Notes under the pieces: model-generated
What the model was told of the DNA's origin: nothing
The model's database searches: none
Seen by the model: the letters and a program-made list of their open reading frames with translations, nothing else
Made by a program: the position numbers and the translations under genes
Assembly (NCBI GenBank): GCA_964630925.1
Contig: CAZVZK010000101.1
Location: forward strand, 1 to 36,471
Length of the DNA stretch: 36,471 bases
DNA from: RGDT01 sp964630925
Lineage (GTDB): Bacteria; Planctomycetota; Planctomycetia; Gemmatales; Gemmataceae
Direction: 5' to 3'
Shown here: positions 7,529 through 14,959 of the stretch, piece by piece
How the letters are laid out: every line of letters starts with the position of its first letter
How positions within the stretch are numbered: the first letter of the stretch is position 1

Positions 7529-8698
7529 TCACTCCAGCCACGAGAGCGGGTACGTCGGGTCGTCCATCTCCAGCGCCTGGCGCGTGAGCTTCAAAGGAAG
7601 CATGGTATCGACCATGACGGCCAGCTCGTCGGTGCGTGTCATGCCGCGGCTGGCGACGATGGTGCCGGGATGCGGGCCGTGCGGGATGCCACGCGGGTGC
7701 AGCGTGAATGACGCCTCCTCGACGCCGCGACGGCTGCCGAACTTGCCGCGGACGTAGTACAGGACCTCGTCGGCCTGCACGTTGCTGTGGGCGTAGGGCA
7801 CCTTCACCGCATCGGGGTGAGTGTCGAGCAGACGCGGCGCGAAGGTGCAGATCACGAAACCCGACGCCTCGAACGTCTGGTGGACGGGCGGCGGCTGATG
7901 AATCGTGCCGGTGATCGGCTCGAAATCATCGGCGTTGAACGTGTACGGGTAGACGAAGCCGTCCCAGCCGACCACGTCGAATGGGTGCTGGGCCAGGGTG
8001 TAGCGCGACAGGCGGAAGTCGTCCTTGATGAGGACCGGCACGTCGCCCTCGCGGTCGATGACCACCGTCTCGTCGGGGCCGTGCAGGTCGCGCTCGCAGA
8101 AGGGGGCGCCGAGGCGGAACTGGCCGTCGGGGTTGAGGTAGCGGGGCGGGAAGTGGATGTAGTTGCCCGACTCGATGACGAGCATCTCGGGCTGTCCCCC
8201 GGGCTCGAAGTCGATGCGGTAAGTGGTCGTGCGTGGGACGACGACGTAGTCGAACGGCTTGAAAGACAGCACGCCGAACGGGCTCTGGAGCGTGCCGCTG
8301 CCCCGGTGGATGAAGATGACCTCGTCGGCGGACGCGTTGCGGTACAGCTCCTGCTGCGGCTGCGTCGGACGGCATCGCCACATGGTCACGTCTGGGTTGG
8401 TAAAGATCGGGACGCGGCCCATCACCGGGTCGCCGCCGGCCTTCATCTGGCCGGACTTCAGGTGATGGTGGCGCAGGACGGGGACATCCACGACTTCGAG
8501 CGGCAGGATGCCGGCGGCCTCGGCCTTGCGGACGCGCGTGGGCGGGCGGAGGTGGTAGAGGGTGGAGTAGGCGCGTCCGAAGCCGGCGGTGGTGACGACC
8601 TCCTCGTAATGGAGGCCCTCGCCGCGGTAACCGGGCGTCGTGCGTAGCTCGGTGTGGCGCTTGGGCGGGATCTTGCCCATTTGGCGGTACTGGGGCAT
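7529..8698 (-). CDS. hmgA: Homogentisate 1,2-dioxygenase
   Basis: A 389-residue cupin-type iron dioxygenase that opens the ring of homogentisate to maleylacetoacetate in tyrosine/phenylalanine breakdown. Clear family motifs are FYxK-like N-terminal cupin strands, HPFDVVGWDGFVYPYTFN and DFEPITG in the middle, then HQTFEASGFVICTFAPR, where His and Glu are expected iron ligands, and GIPHGPHPG with the C-terminal ligand His. It is shorter than human or Pseudomonas enzymes (about 430-445 residues) but matches the compact bacterial form. No other gene of the pathway (maleylacetoacetate isomerase, fumarylacetoacetase) is adjacent. It is divergent from the flavin monooxygenase, and a perfect TATAAT lies 36-41 bases upstream. 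Confidence 0.88.
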   Translation of the reverse strand: MPQYRQMGKIPPKRHTELRTTPGYRGEGLHYEEVVTTAGFGRAYSTLYHLRPPTRVRKAEAAGILPLEVVDVPVLRHHHLKSGQMKAGGDPVMGRVPIFTNPDVTMWRCRPTQPQQELYRNASADEVIFIHRGSGTLQSPFGVLSFKPFDYVVVPRTTTYRIDFEPGGQPEMLVIESGNYIHFPPRYLNPDGQFRLGAPFCERDLHGPDETVVIDREGDVPVLIKDDFRLSRYTLAQHPFDVVGWDGFVYPYTFNADDFEPITGTIHQPPPVHQTFEASGFVICTFAPRLLDTHPDAVKVPYAHSNVQADEVLYYVRGKFGSRRGVEEASFTLHPRGIPHGPHPGTIVASRGMTRTDELAVMVDTMLPLKLTRQALEMDDPTYPLSWLE

Positions 8699-8733
8699 GG
8701 CGGCGTCTCCGAGGGCCGGGCCGGCGATAGGTC

Positions 8734-8741
8734 ATTATAGT
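8734..8741. promoter_or_regulatory. Overlapping divergent -10 elements (hmgA and LLM gene)
   Basis: The only AT-rich patch in the 87-base gap between the divergent genes. On the minus strand 8739-8734 reads TATAAT, a consensus -10 for hmgA. On the plus strand 8736-8741 reads TATAGT, a good -10 for the monooxygenase. No convincing -35 is visible for either. If both are used, the two polymerases compete for the same DNA. Confidence 0.4.
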
Positions 8742-8785
8742 GACGGGGGACGCACGGGACGCAGGGGGACGGGAGGGCGGGTACG

Positions 8786-9931
8786 ATGCAGTTCTACTTC
8801 TTCCACCTCATGTCCTGGCCGCACCTCTCCGACACCTTCGAGAAGGAGCACGACTCGGCGTGGGTCTGGGTGCCGAACAGCCTCTATGACCCGGTCAAGG
8901 GCCATGACCTGTACCGCGAGTACATCGACACCCTCGCCCTGGCCGACGATCTTGGCTTCGACGGCCTCTGCGTCAACGAGCACCACAACACCGCCTACGG
9001 CCTGATGCCGTCGCCCAACCTCATCGCCGCGGCCCTGACGCAGCGCACGAAGAAGTGCAAGATCGCCGTCATCGGCAACGCCCTGCCGCTGTACGGGCAC
9101 CCCCTCCGCGTGGCGGAGGAGTTCGCCATGCTCGACGTGATGTCGAACGGGCGTCTGATGGCGGGGTTCGTCGTCGGCGGCGGGCCGGAGTACTTCACCT
9201 ACGGAGTGGACCCGACCACCGCACGCGAGAAGTTCCGCGAGGCGATGGACCTCATCCTCAAGGCGTGGACGACGCCGGGCCCGTTCATGCACGACGGCAA
9301 GCACTACCACTACCGGTACGTGAACCCCTGGCCGACGCCGCTACAGAAGCCGCACCCGCCGGTGTGGATCCCCGGCGCGGGGTCGGTGGAGACGGTGGAG
9401 CTGGTGGCGAAGCGGCGGTTCAGCTACATGGGAATCCCGTACTTCCACATCGACGTGTTCCAGCGCGTCTTCGACCAGTTCCGCGACGCCTGCGAGAAAG
9501 AGGGGTACACGGCGGCCCCGGAGCAAATGGGGTGGGGCATCCCCATCTACGTCGCCGACTCGGACAGGAAGGCCCGTGAGGAGTTCGAGCCGCACTTCTG
9601 GTACTTCATCAAGAAGCTGTTGCGGGGGATCCTGCTGGCCCCGCCGGGCTACACCTCGGCGAAGTCGGCCATCGCGCTGCTCAAGCAGCGGAAGTACTTC
9701 CTCTCCGAAGTGACATCCTGGGACGAGATCGAGAAGGGGTGTTACGCCATCGTGGGCAGCCCCGAGACGGTGCGCCAGAAGCTGGAGCACTATCAGAAGC
9801 GCCTCGGGGCCGGCGTCGTACTGACCGGCTGTCAGATCGGGGCCGCCCAGCACGAGAACACGCGCGTCAGCATGCGGCTGCTCGCCACGGAGGTGATGCC
9901 GAAATTGCGGTCACTGAATGCCGCGAGGTGA
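8786..9931 (+). CDS. LLM-class flavin-dependent monooxygenase
   Basis: A 381-residue luciferase-like (bacterial luciferase family) flavin monooxygenase expected to fold as a TIM barrel using reduced FMN or F420. The N-terminal strand MQFYFFHLMSW leads to LGFDGLCVNEHHNTAYG, the Glu-His-His segment typical of the family. Other hallmarks are GNALPLYGHPLRVAEEFAML, SNGRLMAGFVVGG and ARERF-like TAREKFREAMDLI, with a C-terminal YAIVGSPETVRQKL. The start ATG at 8786 is preceded by GGGAGGGCGGGTACG. The gene is divergent from hmgA, and no reductase partner is nearby, so its substrate is unknown. Confidence 0.88.
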   Translation: MQFYFFHLMSWPHLSDTFEKEHDSAWVWVPNSLYDPVKGHDLYREYIDTLALADDLGFDGLCVNEHHNTAYGLMPSPNLIAAALTQRTKKCKIAVIGNALPLYGHPLRVAEEFAMLDVMSNGRLMAGFVVGGGPEYFTYGVDPTTAREKFREAMDLILKAWTTPGPFMHDGKHYHYRYVNPWPTPLQKPHPPVWIPGAGSVETVELVAKRRFSYMGIPYFHIDVFQRVFDQFRDACEKEGYTAAPEQMGWGIPIYVADSDRKAREEFEPHFWYFIKKLLRGILLAPPGYTSAKSAIALLKQRKYFLSEVTSWDEIEKGCYAIVGSPETVRQKLEHYQKRLGAGVVLTGCQIGAAQHENTRVSMRLLATEVMPKLRSLNAAR

Positions 9932-10085
9932 GCCAGTCGCCGGCCTGCTCGTCAACCGGCTTGCTCAGGTCGAGCACGCCGACCAGGCGCTCGGAGGGGT
10001 TGTCGTAGGCCACAGCTCCATCGCCGGTGCGCGGCCCGCCCGGATTGTCGCGCGAACCCGCGGCGGGAGGTGGCGTGTCCTTGCA
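9867..10085 (-). pseudogene. Possible coding remnant, reverse strand
   Basis: The 187-base gap between the monooxygenase and the RbfA-like gene holds, on the reverse strand, an open run without an ATG. Its translation looks protein-like (for example GDGAVAYDNPSERLVGVLDL followed by a KPVDEQAGDW segment) and is framed by stops at 10086-10088 and 9867-9869. The last part overlaps the end of the monooxygenase. It may be the leftover C-terminus of a lost gene. It may also be chance, since high GC content makes open frames common. Confidence 0.2.
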
Positions 10086-10118
10086 TCAGCGAACGTCCCA
10101 TCCTCTCAAGGGTAAGCA

Positions 10119-10517
10119 ATGCCTCGCAGGCCCTCGCGCAAGAGCATCCTCGCTGCCGCCGACTCCATCGGCCCCGGCGACGGCGACGACCCGCGTTTCG
10201 ACCGGCCCGATGACCCCGCCCGCGGCGACGGCGGACGCAAGACGCTGCAGCTCTGCGGCCAGGTGGCGCGGGCGCTCGCGGGCGTGCTGCCCACGCTCGG
10301 TGATCCGCTGCTGTCGGACCTGGCCGTCTCGTCGGTCGTCCCTGCGCGCGGCAAGGGCCGGCTCCTCGTGACGCTCACCCCGGCGCCGTCCGCCGAGGCG
10401 CACCCGGAGGACGCGCGTGCGGGCCGCCTCGCCGCCGCCGCGGCCATGCTGCGCACGGAGGTGGCGGCGGCGATCACGCGGAGGAAGGCCCCGGAGCTGG
10501 TGTTCCGGCTGGCGTGA
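10119..10517 (+). CDS. RbfA-like ribosome-binding factor
   Basis: A 132-residue protein resembling ribosome-binding factor A, the KH-fold protein that binds the 30S subunit during 16S rRNA maturation. After a disordered, charged N-terminus of about 40 residues comes KTLQLCGQVARALAGVLP, matching the first RbfA helix. A strand GRLLVTLTPAP and the helix LRTEVAAAITRRKAPELVFRL follow, and the last echoes the RbfA signature of a basic helix followed by PEL.F. The N-terminal extension is unusual. AAGGG sits 6 bases before the ATG. The stop codon overlaps a possible GTG of the next gene. The assignment rests on the helix pattern only; it could be another small KH-type protein. Confidence 0.5.
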   Translation: MPRRPSRKSILAAADSIGPGDGDDPRFDRPDDPARGDGGRKTLQLCGQVARALAGVLPTLGDPLLSDLAVSSVVPARGKGRLLVTLTPAPSAEAHPEDARAGRLAAAAAMLRTEVAAAITRRKAPELVFRLA

Positions 10518-10567
10518 CGGCGCCTATCATGGACGTTGACGCCCGCGTCCCGACAGGAGCCGCCGCC

Positions 10568-10936
10568 GTGCCGCCGTTCGAGGCCCCCTCCGCCTCCCAG
10601 CTCGAAACGTTCCCCAACCCCCGGCCGGGGCGCGAGTACGTCATCGAGATCGTCTGCCCCGAGTTCACCAGCCTGTGCCCGAAGACCGGCCACCCCGACT
10701 TCGGCACCATCACGTTCACCTACGTCCCGGCGGCGGTCTGCGTCGAGCTGAAGTCGCTGAAGCTGTACCTCCAGCGCTTCCGCAACGAGGGATCGTTCTA
10801 CGAGGCCGTCGTCAACCGCCTACTCGATGACTTCGTCGCCGTCGCGCGGCCCCTGCGCTGCACGGTGGTCGGGGACTTCACGCCGCGGGGCGGCATCACG
10901 ACGAAGGTCATCTGCACCCACGAGGCCGGGCGATAG
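10568..10936 (+). CDS. queF: NADPH-dependent 7-cyano-7-deazaguanine reductase
   Basis: A type I (single-domain) QueF of 122 residues that reduces preQ0 to preQ1 in queuosine biosynthesis. SLCPKTGHPDFGTI carries the catalytic Cys (about residue 37) and Asp. VELKSLKLYLQRFRNEGSFYE is the QueF motif for NADPH binding and substrate contact. The GTG at 10568 is the preferred start because AGGAG lies 8 bases upstream and the protein then begins just before SQLETFPNP, as in homologues. A GTG at 10514 overlapping the previous stop and an ATG at 10529 have no ribosome site. Together with tgt 5.5 kb downstream, it shows the organism makes queuosine-modified tRNA. Confidence 0.93.
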   Translation: MPPFEAPSASQLETFPNPRPGREYVIEIVCPEFTSLCPKTGHPDFGTITFTYVPAAVCVELKSLKLYLQRFRNEGSFYEAVVNRLLDDFVAVARPLRCTVVGDFTPRGGITTKVICTHEAGR

Positions 10937-10995
10937 GCACGCCGGCCGCGTGTCGCCACGGGCGGTTCGTCTTGATTCGTCGGCCCCTTCCACGC

Positions 10996-11036
10996 CATGA
11001 TCCCGGCTCCCTTCGGGGGCAAGGAGCCGGATCATG
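10996..11036 (+). promoter_or_regulatory. Hairpin enclosing the ribosome site and start codon of the glycosylphosphotransferase
   Basis: CATGATCCCGGCTCCCTT (10996-11013) can pair with AAGGAGCCGGATCATG (11021-11036): 16 base pairs with two bulged C residues and a 7-base loop CGGGGGC. The 3' arm contains the AAGGAG ribosome site and ends with the ATG start codon. In the mRNA both would be sequestered, so this looks like a translational control element. No thermometer or riboswitch family was recognised. Confidence 0.55.
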
Positions 11037-12431
11037 CTCGACCGCCGCAGCCAGGCCCAGTCGCTGGCGTTCCTCGTGTCGGACCTGCTGCTCACCGCCG
11101 CGGCGTGGCTCGGCGCCTACTGGGTGCGCTTCGCCAGCGGGCTGATCCCGATCAAGGGGGAGGAGGCGCAGCCGTTCCACTGGTGCTGGCGGCATCTGCC
11201 CCTCCTGCTGCCGCTGGCGCTGGTCGCGTTCCGCATCGCGGGGATGTATCAGATTGGCCGTCTGCGGCGCTTCCGCGAGGAGATCGTGGCCGTCTGCAAG
11301 GGGGCCGCGCTCCTGTGCCTGTTCACGATGGCGCTGCTGTTCTTCCTGCACGACCCGTATGAGTCGCGGGGGACGCTGCTGATCTTCGCGGGCCTGCTCA
11401 CGCTCGGCATCCTCGCCGCACGCCGGGTCGGGTGGAAGGTGTTGCACGCGCTGCGGCAGCGCGGCATCAACCAGACCAACGCGCTGATCGTCGGGGCGGG
11501 GCGCGTGGCCCGGCGCATGGCCCGCTGCCTCCGCAGCCACAAGTACCTGGGCATCCAGACGGCGGGGTTCGTCGAGGACCGCGCCGGGCCGATGTCTTCC
11601 GATTTGAACATCGTCGGCCGGTTCGACGAGCTGCCGGCGTTGATCGAGCGGCACGGCGTCTCGCACGTCTTCATCGCCCTGCCGTTCTCGCGCTATGACG
11701 ACATCCGCCGTGTCTTCTCGATCCTGGCCCAGACGACGGTCGAGGTGCGCCTCGTCCCCGACCTGCCGGCGATGGGCGCTTTGTCGCTGACGACGGCCAA
11801 CATCGACGGGATGACGGTGATCGGCCTGCGCGAGGGCCAGCTCCAGGGCCTGAGCGCCGGCATCAAGAGGGCGATGGACATCGTCCTGTCTCTGATCGCC
11901 CTCGTGGTCTTCTCGCCGCTGATGGCCTTCATCGCGGTGATGATCAAGTGGACGAGCCCCGGCCCGGTCTTCTTTTCGCAGGAGCGTTGCGGGCTGAACG
12001 GGCGCAAGTTCCGGATGCTGAAGTTCCGAAGCATGAAGGAGAACGCCGAGTCGTCCACGGGCGCCGTGTGGGCGAAGAAGGACGACGACCGGCGGACGTG
12101 GTTCGGCACATTCCTCCGCAAGACGAGCCTCGACGAATTGCCGCAGCTCTTCAACGTGCTGTGGGGCGACATGAGCATGGTCGGGCCGCGTCCGGAGCGG
12201 CCAGAGTTCATCGCCCAGTTCTCGAAGTCGATCCCGTTCTACAACTCGCGCCACGCCGTCAAGGCCGGCATCACCGGCTGGGCGCAGGTGAACGGCTGGC
12301 GCGGCAACACGTCGCTGCGCAAGCGGGTGCAGTTCGACCTGCACTACATCGCCAACTGGACGCCGTGGCTCGACATCCGCATCCTCTGGCTGACGATCTT
12401 CCGCGGATTCGTGCACAAGAACGCCTACTGA
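11034..12431 (+). CDS. Undecaprenyl-phosphate sugar phosphotransferase (WcaJ/polyprenyl glycosylphosphotransferase type)
   Basis: A 465-residue membrane enzyme that loads the first sugar phosphate onto undecaprenyl phosphate for exopolysaccharide. The N-terminal half has four hydrophobic helices (about residues 10-120), then a Rossmann-like cytoplasmic domain (NALIVGAGRVARRMARCL). The catalytic C-terminal half begins with the re-entrant helix AMDIVLSLIALVVFSPLMAF and continues with FRMLKFRSM, RKTSLDELPQLFNVLWGDMS and MVGPRPERPEF, the catalytic Asp-Glu and phosphate-binding signature of the family. AAGGAG lies 7 bases before the ATG but is inside a hairpin. No other polysaccharide gene is adjacent, so it may act with a distant cluster. 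Confidence 0.9.
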   Translation: MLDRRSQAQSLAFLVSDLLLTAAAWLGAYWVRFASGLIPIKGEEAQPFHWCWRHLPLLLPLALVAFRIAGMYQIGRLRRFREEIVAVCKGAALLCLFTMALLFFLHDPYESRGTLLIFAGLLTLGILAARRVGWKVLHALRQRGINQTNALIVGAGRVARRMARCLRSHKYLGIQTAGFVEDRAGPMSSDLNIVGRFDELPALIERHGVSHVFIALPFSRYDDIRRVFSILAQTTVEVRLVPDLPAMGALSLTTANIDGMTVIGLREGQLQGLSAGIKRAMDIVLSLIALVVFSPLMAFIAVMIKWTSPGPVFFSQERCGLNGRKFRMLKFRSMKENAESSTGAVWAKKDDDRRTWFGTFLRKTSLDELPQLFNVLWGDMSMVGPRPERPEFIAQFSKSIPFYNSRHAVKAGITGWAQVNGWRGNTSLRKRVQFDLHYIANWTPWLDIRILWLTIFRGFVHKNAY

Positions 12432-12432
12432 A

Positions 12433-12564
12433 TAGGGGTCAGGGGTCAGGGATCAGTAAGAAAGCAGAGAAGGCAAGAGAACAGCCAGCGAACAGCCTCT
12501 TTGGTGGCTGTTCACTGGCTGTTCTCTGCTTTACTGACCCCTGACCCCTGACCCCTGACCCCTA
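12433..12564. repeat. Heptamer inverted-repeat element A
   Basis: A large imperfect hairpin filling the whole gap between two convergent stop codons. The left arm starts with three GGGGTCA-type heptamers (12435-12455), followed by GTAAG, AGCAGAGAA and AACAGCC blocks. The right arm is the mirror image and ends in four TGACCCC heptamers (12535-12562). Arms are about 60 bases with an 8-base loop near 12500. The TAG that begins the element on the minus strand is the stop codon of the zinc-ribbon gene. It resembles element B in sequence. Confidence 0.85.
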
Positions 12565-13566
12565 CTCCCCCTTGTACTCGTACCCGGTCTTGACGACCTC
12601 GTCGTTGGCGACGATGAGGGTCCACACGCCCAGGCCGATGGAGGCCAGGTACAGGAGGACGCCCAGGCCGCCGGTGATGTAAATGTCGGTGCCGTCGTCC
12701 ATCTCCACCTGGCGCAGCAGCCACTGGACGAAGAAAGCGAGCGTGAAGATCAGCCCCCCAGGGCTGACCGGGAGCAAGGCCATGATCCCCGACGCGATCC
12801 CCCACGCCCTGGACTCCAGGTTGAGGAACTTGATGCCGCCGAAGGCGATCAGGCCGGAGTAGGCCCCGAGCAGGAAGAAGCCGGTGATGATGAGCCAGAA
12901 CAGCGCGGGCGGCTGCTCGACCACCTCGTTGAAGTCGAACGTCTGCCAGACGACGAGGAACTTGTTCACCTTCTTCGCCGGCGTCTTGCCGTCGTCCTTC
13001 TTCGGGATCGGGTTGCCGCGCTTGTCCTTCTTCTCCTCCTCGTCGATGGGGAAGGCGAAGGGGATGATGAGGATGACGATGAACGCCAGCCAGCCGATGG
13101 CCCCGACCAGGCCGCTGAAGGTCAGCCAGGTCGCCGGCTCGCGGAGCTTCTCGATGGCCGGGCCGCGCAGGTCGCGGATCGACTCGTCCAGCCCGTAATT
13201 GATCTTCGGCTTGCCGTCGTCCTCCTCGTCCTCGTCCTCGTCCTCATCGTCGTCGTCCTCGTCGCGGCGCTTCTTCTTGGGCTTGGCCGGCTTGGGCGGC
13301 GCCTCCTCCTTGATGACCCCGTAGGCCTCCTCGGCCTCCTTCTTGGGGGCGGGCTTCTCCTCCTTGGCCGGCCTGGGCTTGTCCTTCTCTTTCGCCTTCG
13401 GCTTCTTCTTGGGGGCCTCCTCGACCTCCTCGACCTCCTCCGCCTCGTCCACGTCACCCCTGGCGACGAAGACGTGCTCGCACTTGGGGCATTTGACCTT
13501 CTTGCCGGGTGCCACCGGCACCTTGGGCCGCATCACGGTCTCGCACTCGGGGCACGTCAGCTTCAT
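12562..13566 (-). CDS. MJ0042-type zinc-ribbon multi-pass membrane protein
   Basis: A 334-residue protein. The N-terminal zinc ribbon has CPEC (residues 5-8) and CPKC (26-29) and matches the MJ0042 family often found on planctomycete proteins. A long disordered linker (about 35-120) alternates Lys/Pro-rich and acidic stretches and includes an Asp/Glu run of about 20. Five hydrophobic segments follow between about residues 150 and 325, with a charged KKDKRGNPIPKK loop. It is probably a membrane protein with a cytoplasmic zinc-binding head; function unknown. The ATG at 13566 abuts element B directly and the stop codon is the first triplet of element A, so no ribosome site is present upstream. 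Confidence 0.75.
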   Translation of the reverse strand: MKLTCPECETVMRPKVPVAPGKKVKCPKCEHVFVARGDVDEAEEVEEVEEAPKKKPKAKEKDKPRPAKEEKPAPKKEAEEAYGVIKEEAPPKPAKPKKKRRDEDDDDEDEDEDEEDDGKPKINYGLDESIRDLRGPAIEKLREPATWLTFSGLVGAIGWLAFIVILIIPFAFPIDEEEKKDKRGNPIPKKDDGKTPAKKVNKFLVVWQTFDFNEVVEQPPALFWLIITGFFLLGAYSGLIAFGGIKFLNLESRAWGIASGIMALLPVSPGGLIFTLAFFVQWLLRQVEMDDGTDIYITGGLGVLLYLASIGLGVWTLIVANDEVVKTGYEYKGE

Positions 13567-13731
13567 AGGGGTCAGGGGTCAGGGGTCAGGGGTCAGTAAG
13601 AGAACAGCCGAGAGAAGAGAATGCCGGCCGGGGTAGCCTATGCCCCGGCGTGCCCCTCGTCATCTTCTGGCTGCTCACTGGCTGTTCTCTTGTCTTCCCC
13701 TGACCCCTGACCCCTGACCCAAGACCCCTGC
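13566..13731. repeat. Heptamer inverted-repeat element B
   Basis: The left arm has four perfect tandem GGGGTCA units (13568-13595) followed by GTAAGAGAACAGCC. The right arm mirrors this with GGCTGCTCACTGGCTGTTCT and a run of TGACCCC units to 13728. The centre contains a second small hairpin, GCCGGGG...CCCCGGC, around 13627-13649. It shares blocks with element A. The right arm and part of the centre are translated as the end of the RNA methyltransferase gene. Confidence 0.85.
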
Positions 13732-14804
13732 TTGCGCCAGACGCCGGCCGTCGCCATCTGGCCCAGGACACGCACGCGCAGGCGCCGCTTCGCCCGCCAG
13801 CCCACGGCGGACGCCGCCTCGGCCAGCAGGTCGGCGTCGCTGGCCAGGAGGACCGCCTGCCCCCCGGGCCGCAGCACCCGGTCGCACTCGCGCGTGAGGG
13901 CGCGGTACAGTGGCGCCACCTCCTCCGGGGAGGAGAGCTGTTTGCCGAACGGCGGGTTGCTGATGACGTGATCGACGCTGGCGTCGGCGAGGGGCAGCTT
14001 CCGCGCGTCCCACACCTTGATCTCGGCCTCGCAGCCCATGCGATCCAGGTTCGCCGCCGCGTTCTGGGCGGCGAGCTTCTCGATGTCGCCGCCGAGGACG
14101 CGCACCTGCCCCTTGCCCAGCTCCCACTGCTCGGCCAGGATGGTGCCGACGCCGCACATCGGGTCCAGCACCACCTCGCCGGGACGCGCCCCGGCGATCC
14201 AGCACATCGCCGCCGCCACGGTGGGGCGCAGGGAGGCGGCCTGATGCTCTTCCTTGTAGGTGCGGTGGCGCATCGTGCGGTCGGAGAGGCGCAGGCCGCA
14301 GACCGCCGTCTGCCCGTCGATGGTGAGCCAGATCTCGACGGAGGCGTTCTCGTCGGCGGGCTTCCACGAGTCGGGGAGGACGCCCGCGAGGCCTCGGGCC
14401 ATCGCCTTGCCGGCGTCGGAGCGGCGGTAGGCGTGCTTGCCCTCCATCTGGGCGATGAGGCGGTAGGTGGGCCTGCCCTTGGGGCGCGGGCGGATGGTGT
14501 GGTGGATCTTGAGCATCTGCTCCCAGTCGGGCTTGCGGGCGGTCCACTTCTGGATCTCGTCCAGGTCGGCGGCCCGGTAGGTGAGCGTGTCCGTGCCCCA
14601 TCCGAGGAGGTACACGTCCTCCGTCGTGCGCAGCGTCAGCACGCGGCGCGAGATGTCGTCGAGGCGGAAGACGACGACGCCGCGCGACGACTTCTTGATC
14701 TCGCCGCCGAGGCGTTTGTGGATCTCATCGGCGGCCACGTCCTCCAGCCCCGGCAGGACCGTGGCGTAGCAGGCCGGCAGTGTCTTGCGATCCTCGTCTC
14801 TCAT
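13638..14804 (-). CDS. THUMP-domain SAM-dependent RNA methyltransferase (Trm14/RlmL-like)
   Basis: A 388-residue RNA methyltransferase. The N-terminal part (CYATVLPGLEDVAADEI, then ferredoxin-like and THUMP segments to about 160) is the RNA-binding module. The catalytic Rossmann domain has DPMCGVGTILAEQW for SAM binding, GGDIEKLAAQNAAANL for the acidic ribose contact, and SNPPFGKQL, the NPPF motif of N2-guanine or N6-adenine methyltransferases. Closest in layout are Trm14-type tRNA G6 N2-methyltransferases and the N-terminal half of RlmL. About 30 C-terminal residues after GVWRKQG are encoded by repeat element B and look unnatural (SWVRGQGSGEDK onward), so the native stop has probably been lost. 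It is divergent from the TPR gene. Confidence 0.85.
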   Translation of the reverse strand: MRDEDRKTLPACYATVLPGLEDVAADEIHKRLGGEIKKSSRGVVVFRLDDISRRVLTLRTTEDVYLLGWGTDTLTYRAADLDEIQKWTARKPDWEQMLKIHHTIRPRPKGRPTYRLIAQMEGKHAYRRSDAGKAMARGLAGVLPDSWKPADENASVEIWLTIDGQTAVCGLRLSDRTMRHRTYKEEHQAASLRPTVAAAMCWIAGARPGEVVLDPMCGVGTILAEQWELGKGQVRVLGGDIEKLAAQNAAANLDRMGCEAEIKVWDARKLPLADASVDHVISNPPFGKQLSSPEEVAPLYRALTRECDRVLRPGGQAVLLASDADLLAEAASAVGWRAKRRLRVRVLGQMATAGVWRKQGSWVRGQGSGEDKRTASEQPEDDEGHAGA

Positions 14805-14822
14805 CGTGCGTCCCTCCCCCTC

Positions 14823-14850
14823 TTGCGGCGAGGGCGTGTCTCGGTATATT
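14823..14850 (+). promoter_or_regulatory. Predicted sigma-70-type promoter of the TPR/alpha-CTD gene
   Basis: TTGCGG (14823-14828) and TATATT (14845-14850) are separated by 16 bases. Transcription would start near 14857, giving a leader of about 100 bases before the ATG at 14960. The -10 and its flank (CGGTATATT) resemble the one found before pyrG. Confidence 0.5.
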
Positions 14851-14959
14851 ATTCAGGAATACCAGGCGAAGGATGCGGCCCGGGATGCGATGGTCAGGCG
14901 GCGTGACCCGCCGGGGCCGGCGTTCCGGGCCTGCGGTGTCGTTTACGGGGGTGCGGACG

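Noticed and set aside
13208..13262. Functional significance of the Asp/Glu run in the zinc-ribbon protein
   Set aside because: It is encoded by a simple GAG/GAC-type microsatellite, so expansion by slippage explains it.
12433..13731. CRISPR array or composite transposon flanked by elements A and B
   Set aside because: Repeats are contiguous 7-bp units without spacers, there is no cas or transposase gene, and the gene between them is a normal planctomycete-type protein.
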